Below, piece after piece: positions 17,356-26,514 of a DNA stretch of 64,000 bases (positions are counted from its first letter, which is position 1; every line of letters starts with the position of its first letter). Where the stretch lies: assembly GCF_004785955.1 (NCBI RefSeq), contig NZ_SJER01000001.1, forward strand, positions 186,001 through 250,000, written 5' to 3'. Below the pieces are notes generated by a model. It made no database searches. It saw only the letters and a program-made list of their open reading frames with translations, and was not told the DNA's origin. The position numbers and the translations under genes were made by a program. Source of the DNA: Halostella litorea (GTDB taxonomy: Archaea > Halobacteriota > Halobacteria > Halobacteriales > Natronoarchaeaceae).

Positions 17356-18158
17356 AGTTCCTCCCGCATGCCGCCGAGGTAGGCCTTCTGGACCTCGTCG
17401 CTGTTCTGGATCTCGTCCGGCGTCCCCGTCGCCAGTATCCGACCGCGGTCGAGGACGGTTATCCGGTCGCTCATCGAGAGCACGATGCTCATGTCGTGTT
17501 CGATCAGCAGTAACGTGAGTCCGAACTCGGATTGGATCGATTCGATCATCGCCGCGGTCTCCTCCGTCTCCGTGGGACCCATTCCGCTCGTGGGCTCGTC
17601 CAGCAGTAACACCGACGGCTCCGTGGCCAGCGCCATCGCGATGCTGAGCCGTCGCTGATTCCCGTGCGAGAGGTTCACCGCCTGCTCGTCCGCCTTCGAT
17701 CCGAGACCCACACGGTCGAGGATGTCGTAGGCCTTCTCCTCGGCGACGCTTCGACCGTCGCGGAACAGGTCGAAGGAGAACGACCCCCGTTCGTTCGTCT
17801 GTGCGACTATCCGGACGTTCTCGAGCGTCGATTTGGATTCGAACAGCTGGTTCGACTGAAACGACCGGACCAGCCCCAGGTGCGGCCGTTCGTACTGCGG
17901 CACGTCGGTGATGTTGGTGCCCTGGTAGTACACGTCCCCCTCCGACGGGGCGAGGGCGTTGGTGAGAACGTTGAACAGCGTCGTTTTGCCGGCGCCGTTC
18001 GGGCCGATAACCGAGCGTAGCTCGTTCTCCCGGACGGCCAGGTCGACGTGGTCAACGGCGATGAGCCCGCCGAACCTGCGTGTGAGCCCTTCGGCTCCGA
18101 GGACCGCCTGTGACGGGTCGATCTCCGTCGTCGTCGCAGTAGTTTCTGTATCAGTCAT
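17352..18158 (-). CDS. livG: LIV-type ABC transporter ATP-binding protein (LivG-like)
   Basis: 268 residues with an acidic Thr-rich N-terminal extension (~20 residues). Walker A GPNGAGKTT, the LivG-type LVRSFQSNQLF segment, signature LSHGNQRRLSIAMALA (LSHG instead of LSGG, common in LivG), Walker B VLLLDEPTSGMGPTE, and LIEHDMSIVLSMSD containing the switch histidine. Forms the ATPase heterodimer with LivF. Separated by 41 bases from livM and overlapping livF by 4. Confidence 0.94.
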   Translation of the reverse strand: MTDTETTATTTEIDPSQAVLGAEGLTRRFGGLIAVDHVDLAVRENELRSVIGPNGAGKTTLFNVLTNALAPSEGDVYYQGTNITDVPQYERPHLGLVRSFQSNQLFESKSTLENVRIVAQTNERGSFSFDLFRDGRSVAEEKAYDILDRVGLGSKADEQAVNLSHGNQRRLSIAMALATEPSVLLLDEPTSGMGPTETEETAAMIESIQSEFGLTLLLIEHDMSIVLSMSDRITVLDRGRILATGTPDEIQNSDEVQKAYLGGMREEL

Positions 18159-18199
18159 CGTTGGATGGAAACTCGGTTGGTGTCGCGTCCGTGCGGGGG

Positions 18200-19327
18200 C
18201 TATTCATCGGCGAACCTCCTGCGAACGGCGGCGATCGCGTCGGCCGCGTAGCCGCGGACCAACCCCCAGAGCCCACGGCTGGGTGCCAGCACGATGACGA
18301 GCACGAAGGCGAATCCGAAGAAGAACCGCCAGTAGCTGAGGACGGTCCCCGCTTCGAACGCTCCGACCAGCGGGAGCGAGAGGACCTCGAACGTCTGCAA
18401 GTACTCCCGAATCCCGAACCAGCTGAAGGCACCCACCACCGGCCCGAAGAAGAAATGGACGCCGCCGAAGATCGTCATCAGGAGGACTTCGGCGCTGGTT
18501 TGCGGGCCGAAGTTCCGCAGGGACGCGCCGTAGTTGTTGATCATCAGCAGCGCGCCGGCAACCGCCGAGAACCCGGCGGACATGGTTAACGTCCAGACCT
18601 TGTAGCGGTCGACCGAGATCCCCATCGCCCTCGCCAGTTCCTCGTTGTCCCGGATGGCGACGAGCGTCCGTCCGAACGGCGATCGGACGATCTGCCACAA
18701 CAGCAACATCGTCGCTGCGAACACGAGCGCGACGAACCAGTAGTAGCTCGGTTCGAGGCCGACGGAGGCAAACAGGCCGTCGACCCACCCCACGTCGATC
18801 AACCGCCGGCCGCGGAAACTGGAGATCCACTCCGGCGTCGTCCCCGACCGGATCCCGTCGGACCCGCCGGTCAAGTCATAGGGGTTGGCGTTCACGACGA
18901 AGTGAACGCCCATCGCGAACGCCAGCGTCAGCATCGCGAAGTATATCTCGCCGTACCGGACGATTATCCGACCGATCACGTACGCGAGCGCGCTCGATAC
19001 GACCACGGCCAGCAGCGTCATGAGCGAGAACGGGAGCCCGAACTCGGAGAGGCCGATGGCGGTCACGTACACGCCGGTCCCGAGAAACATCGCGTGGCCG
19101 AACGAGAGCAGGCCCACGTAGCCGAACAGGAGGTTGAAGGACGCGGCGAACAGCATCCAGATGAGGATCGTGGTCGCGATGTGCGGGCTGCCGAGTACGA
19201 ACTCGTTGCCCAGAACCGGCCTGGTCAACAGGGCGACCAGTACGATACCGACCGGAGCGCGGAGCGTCCGGATCCATTCGGCGTTCACGATGCCGTTCAT
19301 CCGTTCGAAGCGGGACAAGTAGCTCAT
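18200..19327 (-). CDS. livM: LIV-type ABC transporter permease (LivM-like)
   Basis: 375 residues with about nine TM helices. LivM-family stretches: LLFGYVGLLSFGHAMFLGTG, the LYFAMLTLAFAM-like ILRVGEIYFAMLTLAF region, and the cytoplasmic coupling loop ALRDNEELARAMGI-type sequence (VAIRDNEELARAMGI) that contacts the ATPases. ATG 19327 overlaps the livH stop (ATGA) with a GAGGAGGGG Shine-Dalgarno upstream. Together with LivH it forms the membrane channel. Confidence 0.93.
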   Translation of the reverse strand: MSYLSRFERMNGIVNAEWIRTLRAPVGIVLVALLTRPVLGNEFVLGSPHIATTILIWMLFAASFNLLFGYVGLLSFGHAMFLGTGVYVTAIGLSEFGLPFSLMTLLAVVVSSALAYVIGRIIVRYGEIYFAMLTLAFAMGVHFVVNANPYDLTGGSDGIRSGTTPEWISSFRGRRLIDVGWVDGLFASVGLEPSYYWFVALVFAATMLLLWQIVRSPFGRTLVAIRDNEELARAMGISVDRYKVWTLTMSAGFSAVAGALLMINNYGASLRNFGPQTSAEVLLMTIFGGVHFFFGPVVGAFSWFGIREYLQTFEVLSLPLVGAFEAGTVLSYWRFFFGFAFVLVIVLAPSRGLWGLVRGYAADAIAAVRRRFADE

Positions 19328-20340
19328 TCCAGTAACCCCTCCTCCCCGAAGAGCCCGCGCGGTCTGATCAACAGCACGACGAGCATCACGATGTACGGGA
19401 CGACGCCACCGATCCCGGCGACGTCGAGCGCGTCGACCCCGGTGACGGTGGCCAGCGAGCGGACGGCGACCGGCGCGACGAACACGCTGATACCGATCAG
19501 CAGCCCGCTCACGACGCTGCCGAAGATACTGCCCACGCCGCCGACGATGACGATGACGAACGCGAGCAGGACGAACTCGAAGCCCATAGAGAGGTCCATT
19601 CCAGTCTCAGCCCCCCGGAGGACGCCAGCCAGCCCGGCGATCGCGGAGCCGAGAAAGAAGACGACGGTGAACCTCGTCGGGATGTCGATCCCGATGAATT
19701 CGGCCATCTCCCGGTCCTGGAGGCCGGCCCGGATGGTGAGGCCGAAGTCCGTCCGGTACATGAGGAGATAGGTCCCGACGATCACAAGCGTGGCGACGAA
19801 AACGGTCGCCAGGCGGATCGTCGCGATCTGTCCGACCCCGATCGGGACGGATCCCTGGAGGCTGGCTGGGATCTCGAAGGTGAGCGGCGTCCCGCCCCAT
19901 TTGGCTCGCGTCGCTTCCTCGATCATCACGAAGACGCCGAACGTCGCAAGCAGCCCGATTATCGGGGTCCCGCCGTAGAGACGCCGAAGAATAGTGACTT
20001 CCATCGTGACGCCGAGCGCCCCGACGGCGACCGGAACGACGAGGAGAGCCATCCAGAAGGAGAACCCCTGAAGCGCGACGACCTCGTACGCGCCGTAGGC
20101 ACCTAGCATGAACAGCCCGCCGTGGGCGAAGTTGACTACCCCGAGGAGGCCGAGAATGAGCGCCAGTCCGAGCGCGATGATAGCCAGGACCATCCCGTAC
20201 GCGACACCTCCGATCAGGTTCTGTATGAACAGGTCGGGGGAGACCGCGAGCGTGGCCGACAGGAGCACGACGACGATGACCGCTAACGCCTTTGCTGGCA
20301 TCGACCATGACCCGAGGTTCAGTTCCCTGATCACGGCCAT
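19324..20340 (-). CDS. livH: LIV-type ABC transporter permease (LivH-like)
   Basis: 338 residues from ATG 20340 (MAVIRELNLG); chosen over ATG 20364 because a GGAGG Shine-Dalgarno stands 6 bases upstream and the start then clears the livK stop by 11 bases. The LivH signature LGVVNFAHGGLFMLGAYGAY is present, as is the coupling-loop RAGLQDREMAEFIGIDI, and GGVGSIFGSVVSGLLIG near the C-terminus. Eight or nine TM helices. Pairs with LivM. Confidence 0.93.
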   Translation of the reverse strand: MAVIRELNLGSWSMPAKALAVIVVVLLSATLAVSPDLFIQNLIGGVAYGMVLAIIALGLALILGLLGVVNFAHGGLFMLGAYGAYEVVALQGFSFWMALLVVPVAVGALGVTMEVTILRRLYGGTPIIGLLATFGVFVMIEEATRAKWGGTPLTFEIPASLQGSVPIGVGQIATIRLATVFVATLVIVGTYLLMYRTDFGLTIRAGLQDREMAEFIGIDIPTRFTVVFFLGSAIAGLAGVLRGAETGMDLSMGFEFVLLAFVIVIVGGVGSIFGSVVSGLLIGISVFVAPVAVRSLATVTGVDALDVAGIGGVVPYIVMLVVLLIRPRGLFGEEGLLE

Positions 20341-20351
20341 GGGTGCCTCCG

Positions 20352-21599
20352 TTATAGCTCGCATGCGCCACTGGGTTCGGGAGACGCCTCTTCGCCCTCC
20401 ATCGTTCGTTCGACGTCGAACCAGACGTTGTACGGGTCGTTCTGATGCTCGCTGACGGCGCGCCCGGACGTCATGTGGGTGGGCTGGACGAGCTGATGGT
20501 CGCCCTCTCGCCAGTAGATCGTCTCCTCGGTGGGCTGGAGGTCGTAAATCGCGTCGTTGTCGACCTCGTGACCGCTGAGTTCGTCCTTGATCGCCTCCCC
20601 CTCGAGCGACTCGGCCCGCATCGACGCACGGACCATCTGGTCGACCGAGACGTAGCCCATGTAGTGCCGAACGAACGGGTCATGGTCCGATAGCTCGGCG
20701 ATCTCTTCCAGCCAGTCCTCCGAGACGTCCAGGCCGGCGCTCCATCCCTGACTGTTAATGTCGAGCAGGGCAGTCGCCCGGGGGTCGATACCCCAGAGGC
20801 TGACGTCCTCCGTCTGATGCATCATGAACGAGTAATCGTCCTGCATCTCGCGGCTGAGGATCTGGCTGGTCGACGCCCGCTGGTCCAGACCGGCGACCAG
20901 CAGCGCGATACCGCCCGCATCGGACTCTTCGGCGCTGTTGAGATACGGGTTGTACTCCTGTGTGGGGAACGGGACGGCTTGGCTCCCGACGACGTTCGCG
21001 CCCTCGGATTCGAGCGCCTGCGAGTACGCGTCGAACGCCGTTTGCCCCCAGGTGTAATCCGAGTAGAGGATGTACCAATCGTCCTCGAGGTCCGCCATCG
21101 CGGGGGCGACGGGCCCGAGCTGCATCGTGTTCGACATGTACGTGCTGAACATGTACTCCGCACACTGGGACCCGGTGATGTCGTCCGAGCCGCCGTGAAC
21201 GCAGATCGGAACCTGATTCTCGGTGGCCCAACTGCCCATGGCCATCCCGACGGCGGAACTGACGCCGCCGAACGCCATGTGCGCGCCGTCGTCGACGACC
21301 ATTCCTTCGATCTGACTGACCGCCTCGTCCGGATTCGCGGCGCTGTCGCCGGTGACGACCTCTATCGAGACGTCGAACTCCTCTTCGAGGTGTTGTGCCG
21401 CCAGCCGGCCGCCGTCACGCTCCGCCTCCCCGTACGGTGCGAAAGCCCCGCTGAGGGCCGTGGGACACGCGATAACGATCTCGTCACCGACGCCGTCCCC
21501 GTCGTCACCGCCGCCGGTACAGCCGGCGAGTCCTCCGATCGAAACCGCTGACGCCGCTCCCGCCCGCTTCAGGAACGACCTCCTATTATGATCTTTCAT
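20352..21599 (-). CDS. livK: LIV-type substrate-binding lipoprotein (LivK-like)
   Basis: 415 residues. Tat lipoprotein signal: RRSFLKRAG near residue 6, hydrophobic stretch, lipobox LAGC with Cys27, then a Gly/Asp-rich linker. The rest is a type I periplasmic-binding fold: IVIACPTALSGAFAPYG, SQIEGMVVDDG, FGGVSSAVGMAMGSWATENQ, and YSDYTWGQTAFDAY at the hinge. Ligand cannot be read; homologues bind branched-chain amino acids, amides, aromatic acids and other carboxylates. The neighbouring acyl-CoA ligase and beta-oxidation genes suggest a carboxylic acid here (inference). First gene of the transporter operon. Confidence 0.93.
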   Translation of the reverse strand: MKDHNRRSFLKRAGAASAVSIGGLAGCTGGGDDGDGVGDEIVIACPTALSGAFAPYGEAERDGGRLAAQHLEEEFDVSIEVVTGDSAANPDEAVSQIEGMVVDDGAHMAFGGVSSAVGMAMGSWATENQVPICVHGGSDDITGSQCAEYMFSTYMSNTMQLGPVAPAMADLEDDWYILYSDYTWGQTAFDAYSQALESEGANVVGSQAVPFPTQEYNPYLNSAEESDAGGIALLVAGLDQRASTSQILSREMQDDYSFMMHQTEDVSLWGIDPRATALLDINSQGWSAGLDVSEDWLEEIAELSDHDPFVRHYMGYVSVDQMVRASMRAESLEGEAIKDELSGHEVDNDAIYDLQPTEETIYWREGDHQLVQPTHMTSGRAVSEHQNDPYNVWFDVERTMEGEEASPEPSGACEL

Positions 21600-21930
21600 G
21601 TTGTACTCTCTCTTTCAGGTCCTCCTATGATAGGTCTTTCGATGGTTAGAATATCCAGACTAATTAGAACAACTGGTAAGATAGAACCCCACTTCACACA
21701 AGAATAGTTAAATTATACTCGTAAGGGCGATGAGTGAGTCCCCTTCCGTCCGGGATCCAATCGGGTTCCGGTTCTTGGCCGCAACTGCGACCACTTTCTC
21801 TTCCTCCGCGTTTCCCGTCGGAAGAGGATGCCAACGCACCGCTACACTATTTTCCAATCATTTGTATTACTGCCTTCCAGATTACCAACATCCGGAAGAT
21901 TGATTAGATCCGTTAACAAGATATAGGTAG
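21600..21930. promoter_or_regulatory. AT-rich divergent promoter region of livK and the fused dehydrogenase/hydratase
   Basis: 331 bases without a gene and clearly richer in A/T than the flanks. On the minus strand TATAATTTAAC (reverse of 21709-21719) could serve livK, leaving a leader of about 80 bases. On the plus strand, ATTAGATCC (21903-21911) or GATTGATTAG just before it could serve the ATG at 21931. No protein-coding potential or tRNA was found. This is the probable control region of the whole catabolic block. Confidence 0.5.
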
Positions 21931-23877
21931 ATGGAGAACACCGATATCCAGCGCGTCGCGGTTCTCGGCGCAGGTAGCATGGGTCACGGGATCGCGGAAG
22001 TCGCTGCGATCGCCGGGTACGACGTCGCACTTCGGGACGTCGAGGAGGAGTACGTCGATGACGGACTCGACAACATCGAGTGGAGTCTCGACAAGTTGGA
22101 GGAGAAACGTCGAATCGAGGAATCCGCCGACGAGGTCTTCGGCCGGGTCGACGGCTACACCGACCTGCAGGCCGCCGTCGGGGATGCCGACCTGGTCGTC
22201 GAAGCGATCCCGGAGCGGCTCGACCTGAAGAAGGAGACGTTCGCGGAGGTGGACGAGTACGCCCCGGATCATGCGATACTCGCGAGCAACACCTCCGGCC
22301 TCTCGATCACCGATATGGCGGCGTCGACCGATCGGCCCGAGCAGGTCGTCGGGACGCACTACTTCAACCCGCCGCTACGGATGGATCTCGTCGAGGTCGT
22401 TCAGGGGGAACGGACCAGTTCTGAGACCGTGGAGGCGATGCACGACTACGTCGAATCCGTCGGCAAGACCCCCATCGACGTGAAGAAAGACGTCCACGGG
22501 TTCGTCGTCAACAACGTCCTCGTTCCGTTCATGAGCGAAGCGGCGTGGATGCTCGACGAGGGCGAGTGCACCGTCGAGGCGGCCGACTCCGCGATGGTGT
22601 ACGACCGGGGCTATCCGATGGGGCCGTTCGAACTCAACGACTACAGCGGGATCGACATCGCCTACGAGTTCCTCGACGCCTCGGGGTACGACGTGCCCCC
22701 GTCGATCGAGGGGAAGTTCGAGCACGAAACCCTCGGGCGGAAAACCGGGAGCGGGTTCTACGAATACGAGGACGGGGAGGGCCCCACCTACGAACCCGGC
22801 GACCGAGCGGGCTTCGACACCCTCCGCATCGAGGCGCGGATGATCAACGAGGCGGCCCGACTGATCGGCAACGACGTCGCGACGGCCGAGGATATCGACG
22901 TCGGCGTTCGCCTCGGCGGTCGATTCCCGCTCGGTACCTGTCGCGTCGGCGATAAGATCGGGCTCGACGCCGTCCTCTCGAAGCTGGAGGCCCTCCACGA
23001 GGCGACCGGAAACGCCCGCTACGAGCCCGCCGAGTACCTGGTCGAGCTAGTCGAGTCGGGCAGGACCGGTGAGGAAGCCGGGGAGGGCTTCTACGACTAC
23101 ACCGGGGAGTGGCCCTATCAGTTCCTCAACCTCGAACTCGACGACGAGGGCGTCCTCTCTATCGAGTTCGACCGGACGGAACGGCTCAACGCCCTCTCCG
23201 ACGAGATGTTCGCCGAGATCGACCGTGCGCTGGCCGATGCGAACCCCGAGGAGGTCTCCTGTGTCGTCTTCTCCGGCGCGGGCGACCGCGCGTTCTCCGC
23301 CGGCGTCGACGTGACGGGCTTCATGTCGAAGGAGCCGACCGAGATCATGGACGTCGAGGAGTCCATCGAGCGGGTGTACGACTTCGACCGCCCGACGATC
23401 GCCGCGATCGACGGGTTCTGTCTCGGGGGTGCCTTCGAACTGATGCTCGCCTGCGACATCCGCATCGCGACCGAGAACTCGACGTTCGGGAACCCGGAGA
23501 TCGACCTCGGCCTGATCCCCGGCGGCGGGTCCACGCAGCGGCTCACCCGTCTCGTGGGCGAACCCCGGGCGAAGGAGTTGATCTTCCGGGGCAACCACTT
23601 CCCCGCGGAGCAGGCGGCCGACTGGGGCATCATCAACCGCGCGGTGCCCGAGGGGGAGTTCGACGACACCGTCGAGGAGTTCGTCGACGACCTCAGCTCC
23701 GGTCCCAAGACCGCGCTCAAGGTGGCGAAACAGGTCATCAACGAGGGACAGGACGCGAGCCTGAAGAGCGGGTTGAAGATGGAGAGCCAGGGGTTCGGAC
23801 TGCTCACTACGACTGACGACATGATCGAGGGCGTCGTGGCGTTCCGCGAGGACCGCGAGCCCGACTTCGAGAGCTAA
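21931..23877 (+). CDS. bifunctional 3-hydroxyacyl-CoA dehydrogenase / enoyl-CoA hydratase
   Basis: 648 residues. Dehydrogenase first (~1-390): NAD motif VLGAGSMGHGIAEVAAIAGY, EAIPERLDLKKETF, SNTSGLSIT, catalytic His in GTHYFNPP, and the C-terminal helical domain in duplicate (FELNDYSGIDIAYEF, then TCRVGDKIGLD). Hydratase second (~395-648): GVDVTGF oxyanion region, CLGGAFELMLACDI and FGNPEIDLGLIPGGGSTQRL, each carrying one of the two catalytic glutamates. The order dehydrogenase-hydratase is the reverse of bacterial FadB and is known from archaea. Hydrates enoyl-CoA and oxidises the 3-hydroxy product. A thiolase starts 2 bases after its stop. Confidence 0.95.
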   Translation: MENTDIQRVAVLGAGSMGHGIAEVAAIAGYDVALRDVEEEYVDDGLDNIEWSLDKLEEKRRIEESADEVFGRVDGYTDLQAAVGDADLVVEAIPERLDLKKETFAEVDEYAPDHAILASNTSGLSITDMAASTDRPEQVVGTHYFNPPLRMDLVEVVQGERTSSETVEAMHDYVESVGKTPIDVKKDVHGFVVNNVLVPFMSEAAWMLDEGECTVEAADSAMVYDRGYPMGPFELNDYSGIDIAYEFLDASGYDVPPSIEGKFEHETLGRKTGSGFYEYEDGEGPTYEPGDRAGFDTLRIEARMINEAARLIGNDVATAEDIDVGVRLGGRFPLGTCRVGDKIGLDAVLSKLEALHEATGNARYEPAEYLVELVESGRTGEEAGEGFYDYTGEWPYQFLNLELDDEGVLSIEFDRTERLNALSDEMFAEIDRALADANPEEVSCVVFSGAGDRAFSAGVDVTGFMSKEPTEIMDVEESIERVYDFDRPTIAAIDGFCLGGAFELMLACDIRIATENSTFGNPEIDLGLIPGGGSTQRLTRLVGEPRAKELIFRGNHFPAEQAADWGIINRAVPEGEFDDTVEEFVDDLSSGPKTALKVAKQVINEGQDASLKSGLKMESQGFGLLTTTDDMIEGVVAFREDREPDFES

Positions 23878-23879
23878 CG

Positions 23880-25076
23880 ATGTCAGGAAACGCTGCTATC
23901 GTCGGCGGTGGGACGACCGATTGGGGCGAACGCGACGCCACGTGGAAGGATCTGGCCCAGGAGGCCGGGAAGGCGACGTTCGACGACGTCGATGGCCTCG
24001 AACCCGACGACGTCGAGGGGTTGTTCGTCGGGGCCGTGCAACCCGAACGGTTCGCCTTCCAGAGCCACGTCGCTCCCCTCGCCGCGGAACTGCTCGGCAT
24101 CGACGCCAACAAGATGATCGCCCGGACGGAGCTTGCGTGCGCCAGCGGGCAAGCGGCGCTGCGGTACGCGTGGCTGGCGATCGCCGCGGGCCAACTGGAC
24201 GTGGCGCTCGTGTTGGGCGTGGAGAAGATGAACATCGGGAAGGAGTACATGCCCGAGATGCAGTCGAACATGACGAACGTGCTCGACCGGGAGTTCGACG
24301 GCGTCAACGGCCTCAACGGCCCCTCACACTTCGCCCAGTTCGCCCAGCGACACATGCACGAGCACGGCACCACGCGCGAACAACTCGCCATGGTGAGTGC
24401 GAAGAACAAGAACCACGCAGCGGAGACCGACTTCGCTCACTACTCCCGGAACGTGAGCGTCGACGACGTTCTGGATTCGTACCCCATCGCGCCGCCGCTG
24501 AACCTGCTTGACTGCAGCGGCATAACCGACGGTGCGACGGGCGTTCTCGTCGTCAGCGACGAGAAGGCGGCGGAGCTGGGTGTCGACACGGCCGCCTACA
24601 TCACCGGCAGCGGTCAGTCGTGCATGTCGAGCAATTCGATAAACAACCTCCCCTCGATCACGACCTGGCCGCAGGCCGGGGAGGCCTCACGGGAGGCCTA
24701 CGATCAGGCCGGAATCGAGGACCCGCTCGAGGAGATCGACGTCGCGGAGGTCCACGACTGCTTCTCGATCAGCGAGATCATCGAGTACGAACAGCTCGGC
24801 TTCTGCGAGGAGGGTGAAGGCGGCGAGTTCATCGAGGAGGGCCGAAGCGAACTCGACGGCGACGTCGCGGTCAATCCCCGCGGCGGACTGCTCGGCTGCG
24901 GGCATCCGCTCGGTGCGACCGGCGTTTCGCAGGCCCTGGAGGTATACCGCCAGTTCGCTGGCGACGTGCCGAGCAGCCGCGCCGTAGCCGGCGACCCCGA
25001 CACGGGGCTGATCCACAACCTCAGCGGGAGCGGGTCGGTTCACAGCGTCATGACGCTCGGGAGGGATCCACAATGA
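23880..25076 (+). CDS. thiolase (SCP2-like acetyl-CoA C-acyltransferase)
   Basis: 398 residues of the short SCP2-thiolase type common in archaea. Nucleophilic Cys87 in TELACASGQAAL, EVHDCFSISEIIEYEQLG, and the C-terminal GGLLGCGHPLGATG carrying the second cysteine and the GHPLGATG loop. It probably cleaves a 3-ketoacyl-CoA to acetyl-CoA or propionyl-CoA plus a shortened acyl-CoA. The product length cannot be derived from sequence. It overlaps the next gene (DUF35) by ATGA, and archaeal thiolases of this type need the DUF35 partner to form a complex. Confidence 0.94.
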   Translation: MSGNAAIVGGGTTDWGERDATWKDLAQEAGKATFDDVDGLEPDDVEGLFVGAVQPERFAFQSHVAPLAAELLGIDANKMIARTELACASGQAALRYAWLAIAAGQLDVALVLGVEKMNIGKEYMPEMQSNMTNVLDREFDGVNGLNGPSHFAQFAQRHMHEHGTTREQLAMVSAKNKNHAAETDFAHYSRNVSVDDVLDSYPIAPPLNLLDCSGITDGATGVLVVSDEKAAELGVDTAAYITGSGQSCMSSNSINNLPSITTWPQAGEASREAYDQAGIEDPLEEIDVAEVHDCFSISEIIEYEQLGFCEEGEGGEFIEEGRSELDGDVAVNPRGGLLGCGHPLGATGVSQALEVYRQFAGDVPSSRAVAGDPDTGLIHNLSGSGSVHSVMTLGRDPQ

Positions 25077-25594
25077 GCGACGACAACGCGACCACCGACC
25101 CGGCTGCACTGCCCGACGGCGGCGAGGAACCGCCGAGAGAAACGGTCTCGGTCCCCGACGAGGTCGAGCTCCCGCGGCTGCTCGACTTCTACGAGCTACA
25201 GGACCCCGAACACACGCGGATCCACCGGTTTTACGACGAACTCCGGGACGGCGAGTTCAGGACCACTCGGTGCCGGGACTGTGACTCGCTTCACTTCCCG
25301 CCGCGGATCGTCTGTCCCGAGTGTCTGAGCGACGACCTCGCGTACACGGACCTCCCCCACGAGGGCGAGATGCACTCCTTTACCGAGGTTCGGGGGACCG
25401 CCGCGATCGGCATGAACGAGGACACGCCGTTCGTCGTGGGCGTCGTCGATCTCGGGCCGGTGAAGCTCTCCGCCCGCATCGACGACGCCTCCCACGAGGA
25501 CCTCGAGATCGGAAGCCCGGTTCGGCTGAAGATCGTCGACATCGACGGGCCGCGGGAGCAAGACCGGGTCTTCTACCGGTTCGTACCGGTGTAA
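25073..25594 (+). CDS. DUF35 / Zn-ribbon OB-fold acyl-CoA-binding partner of thiolase
   Basis: 173 residues. A helical N-terminal region, then rubredoxin-like zinc ribbon CRDC...PPRIVCPEC at about residues 65-83, then an OB-fold (TEVRGTAAIGMNEDTPF, VGVVDLGPVKLSARI, GSPVRLKIVDI). In archaea the DUF35 protein bridges thiolase and HMG-CoA synthase in the mevalonate pathway; paralogues next to catabolic thiolases, as here, probably act as substrate-shuttling subunits. ATG 25073 overlaps the thiolase stop. Confidence 0.92.
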   Translation: MSDDNATTDPAALPDGGEEPPRETVSVPDEVELPRLLDFYELQDPEHTRIHRFYDELRDGEFRTTRCRDCDSLHFPPRIVCPECLSDDLAYTDLPHEGEMHSFTEVRGTAAIGMNEDTPFVVGVVDLGPVKLSARIDDASHEDLEIGSPVRLKIVDIDGPREQDRVFYRFVPV

Positions 25595-25625
25595 GTGGCC
25601 CGATTCCGTGGGGATCGGGCTGCAG

Positions 25626-26513
25626 TCACGTCCGGTCGACGAAGCGGACGATGCACTCGGCTATCTCCTCCGGAGCGTCCTCCTGAAGGTAGTGGCCGGC
25701 GTTCGATATCCAGCGGTCCGGTTGTTCGGTCGCCGTCGGGAACAGCGCTCGCAGGTCGTCCCGGGCATTACGGGTGATCGGATCGCCGTCCGAGAACAGC
25801 ACGAAGGCCGGCTTCTCCCAGGACCCGAGTCGCTCTCTGGCGGCCGCAGTCAGGGAGCCCCCGTCACCGCCACCCCGACGAGGGACCATCTTCGGCCACT
25901 CGTAGGCGCCGGCCTTCTCGGCTTCGCTCCCGTATGGGGCGTCGTACGCCGCGACCTCGGCGTCCGACAGTTTGCGCGCGGTTCCGTTCCGGACGAGTCG
26001 ACCGATCTCTAGCTCCGACGCCGACTCAACGAAGTCGTGGAAGCGATGCCACTCCGCGGGCATCTCCTGGTCACCTGTCGGGAGATCGGTGTTCATCGGT
26101 ACGAGCCGAGCGAACCGTTTGGGATGGTTTGCCGCGGCGGTCAGGCCGAGCGCCCCGCCCCAGTCCTGACAGACCAACGTGATGTTCGAGAGGTTCAGTC
26201 GCTCGATGAAGGTGGTCAGCGCGTCGTAGTGGAGGCGGAAGTCGTACTCCTCGCGCTCCGTGTACTTGTCCGAGCGTCCGAAGCCGATAGCGTCCGGGAC
26301 GACGACCCGCCCCCGATCGGTGAGGCGGTCGATTAGCCCCCGATAGAGGTAACCCCACGTCGGTTCACCGTGCAGACAGAGAAACGTCTCCGGCCCGTTA
26401 CCGGGCGCGTCGACGTAGGCCATTTCCGGGTCGCCGACCGCGACGCGTTCGACGGGATAGTCGTAGTCCGGAACCTTCGTAAAGCGGTCCTCCGGCGTCG
26501 AGACGAGCGGCAT
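25626..26513 (-). CDS. alpha/beta hydrolase of the haloalkane dehalogenase family
   Basis: 295 residues from ATG 26513 (MPLVSTPEDR), the first ATG after the ligase stop with a one-base gap. Motifs of subfamily-I haloalkane dehalogenases: HGEPTWGYLYR at residue 48, nucleophile Asp117 with halide-stabilising Trp118 in LVCQDWGGALGL, DGDPITR carrying the acid, and His274 in NAGHYLQED. The Asp nucleophile followed by Trp separates this group from epoxide hydrolases and serine esterases only in part: epoxide hydrolases also use Asp. Family members remove halide from haloalkanes; the natural substrate is open. Likely one operon with the upstream acyl-CoA ligase. Confidence 0.85.
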   Translation of the reverse strand: MPLVSTPEDRFTKVPDYDYPVERVAVGDPEMAYVDAPGNGPETFLCLHGEPTWGYLYRGLIDRLTDRGRVVVPDAIGFGRSDKYTEREEYDFRLHYDALTTFIERLNLSNITLVCQDWGGALGLTAAANHPKRFARLVPMNTDLPTGDQEMPAEWHRFHDFVESASELEIGRLVRNGTARKLSDAEVAAYDAPYGSEAEKAGAYEWPKMVPRRGGGDGGSLTAAARERLGSWEKPAFVLFSDGDPITRNARDDLRALFPTATEQPDRWISNAGHYLQEDAPEEIAECIVRFVDRT

Positions 26514-26514
26514 C

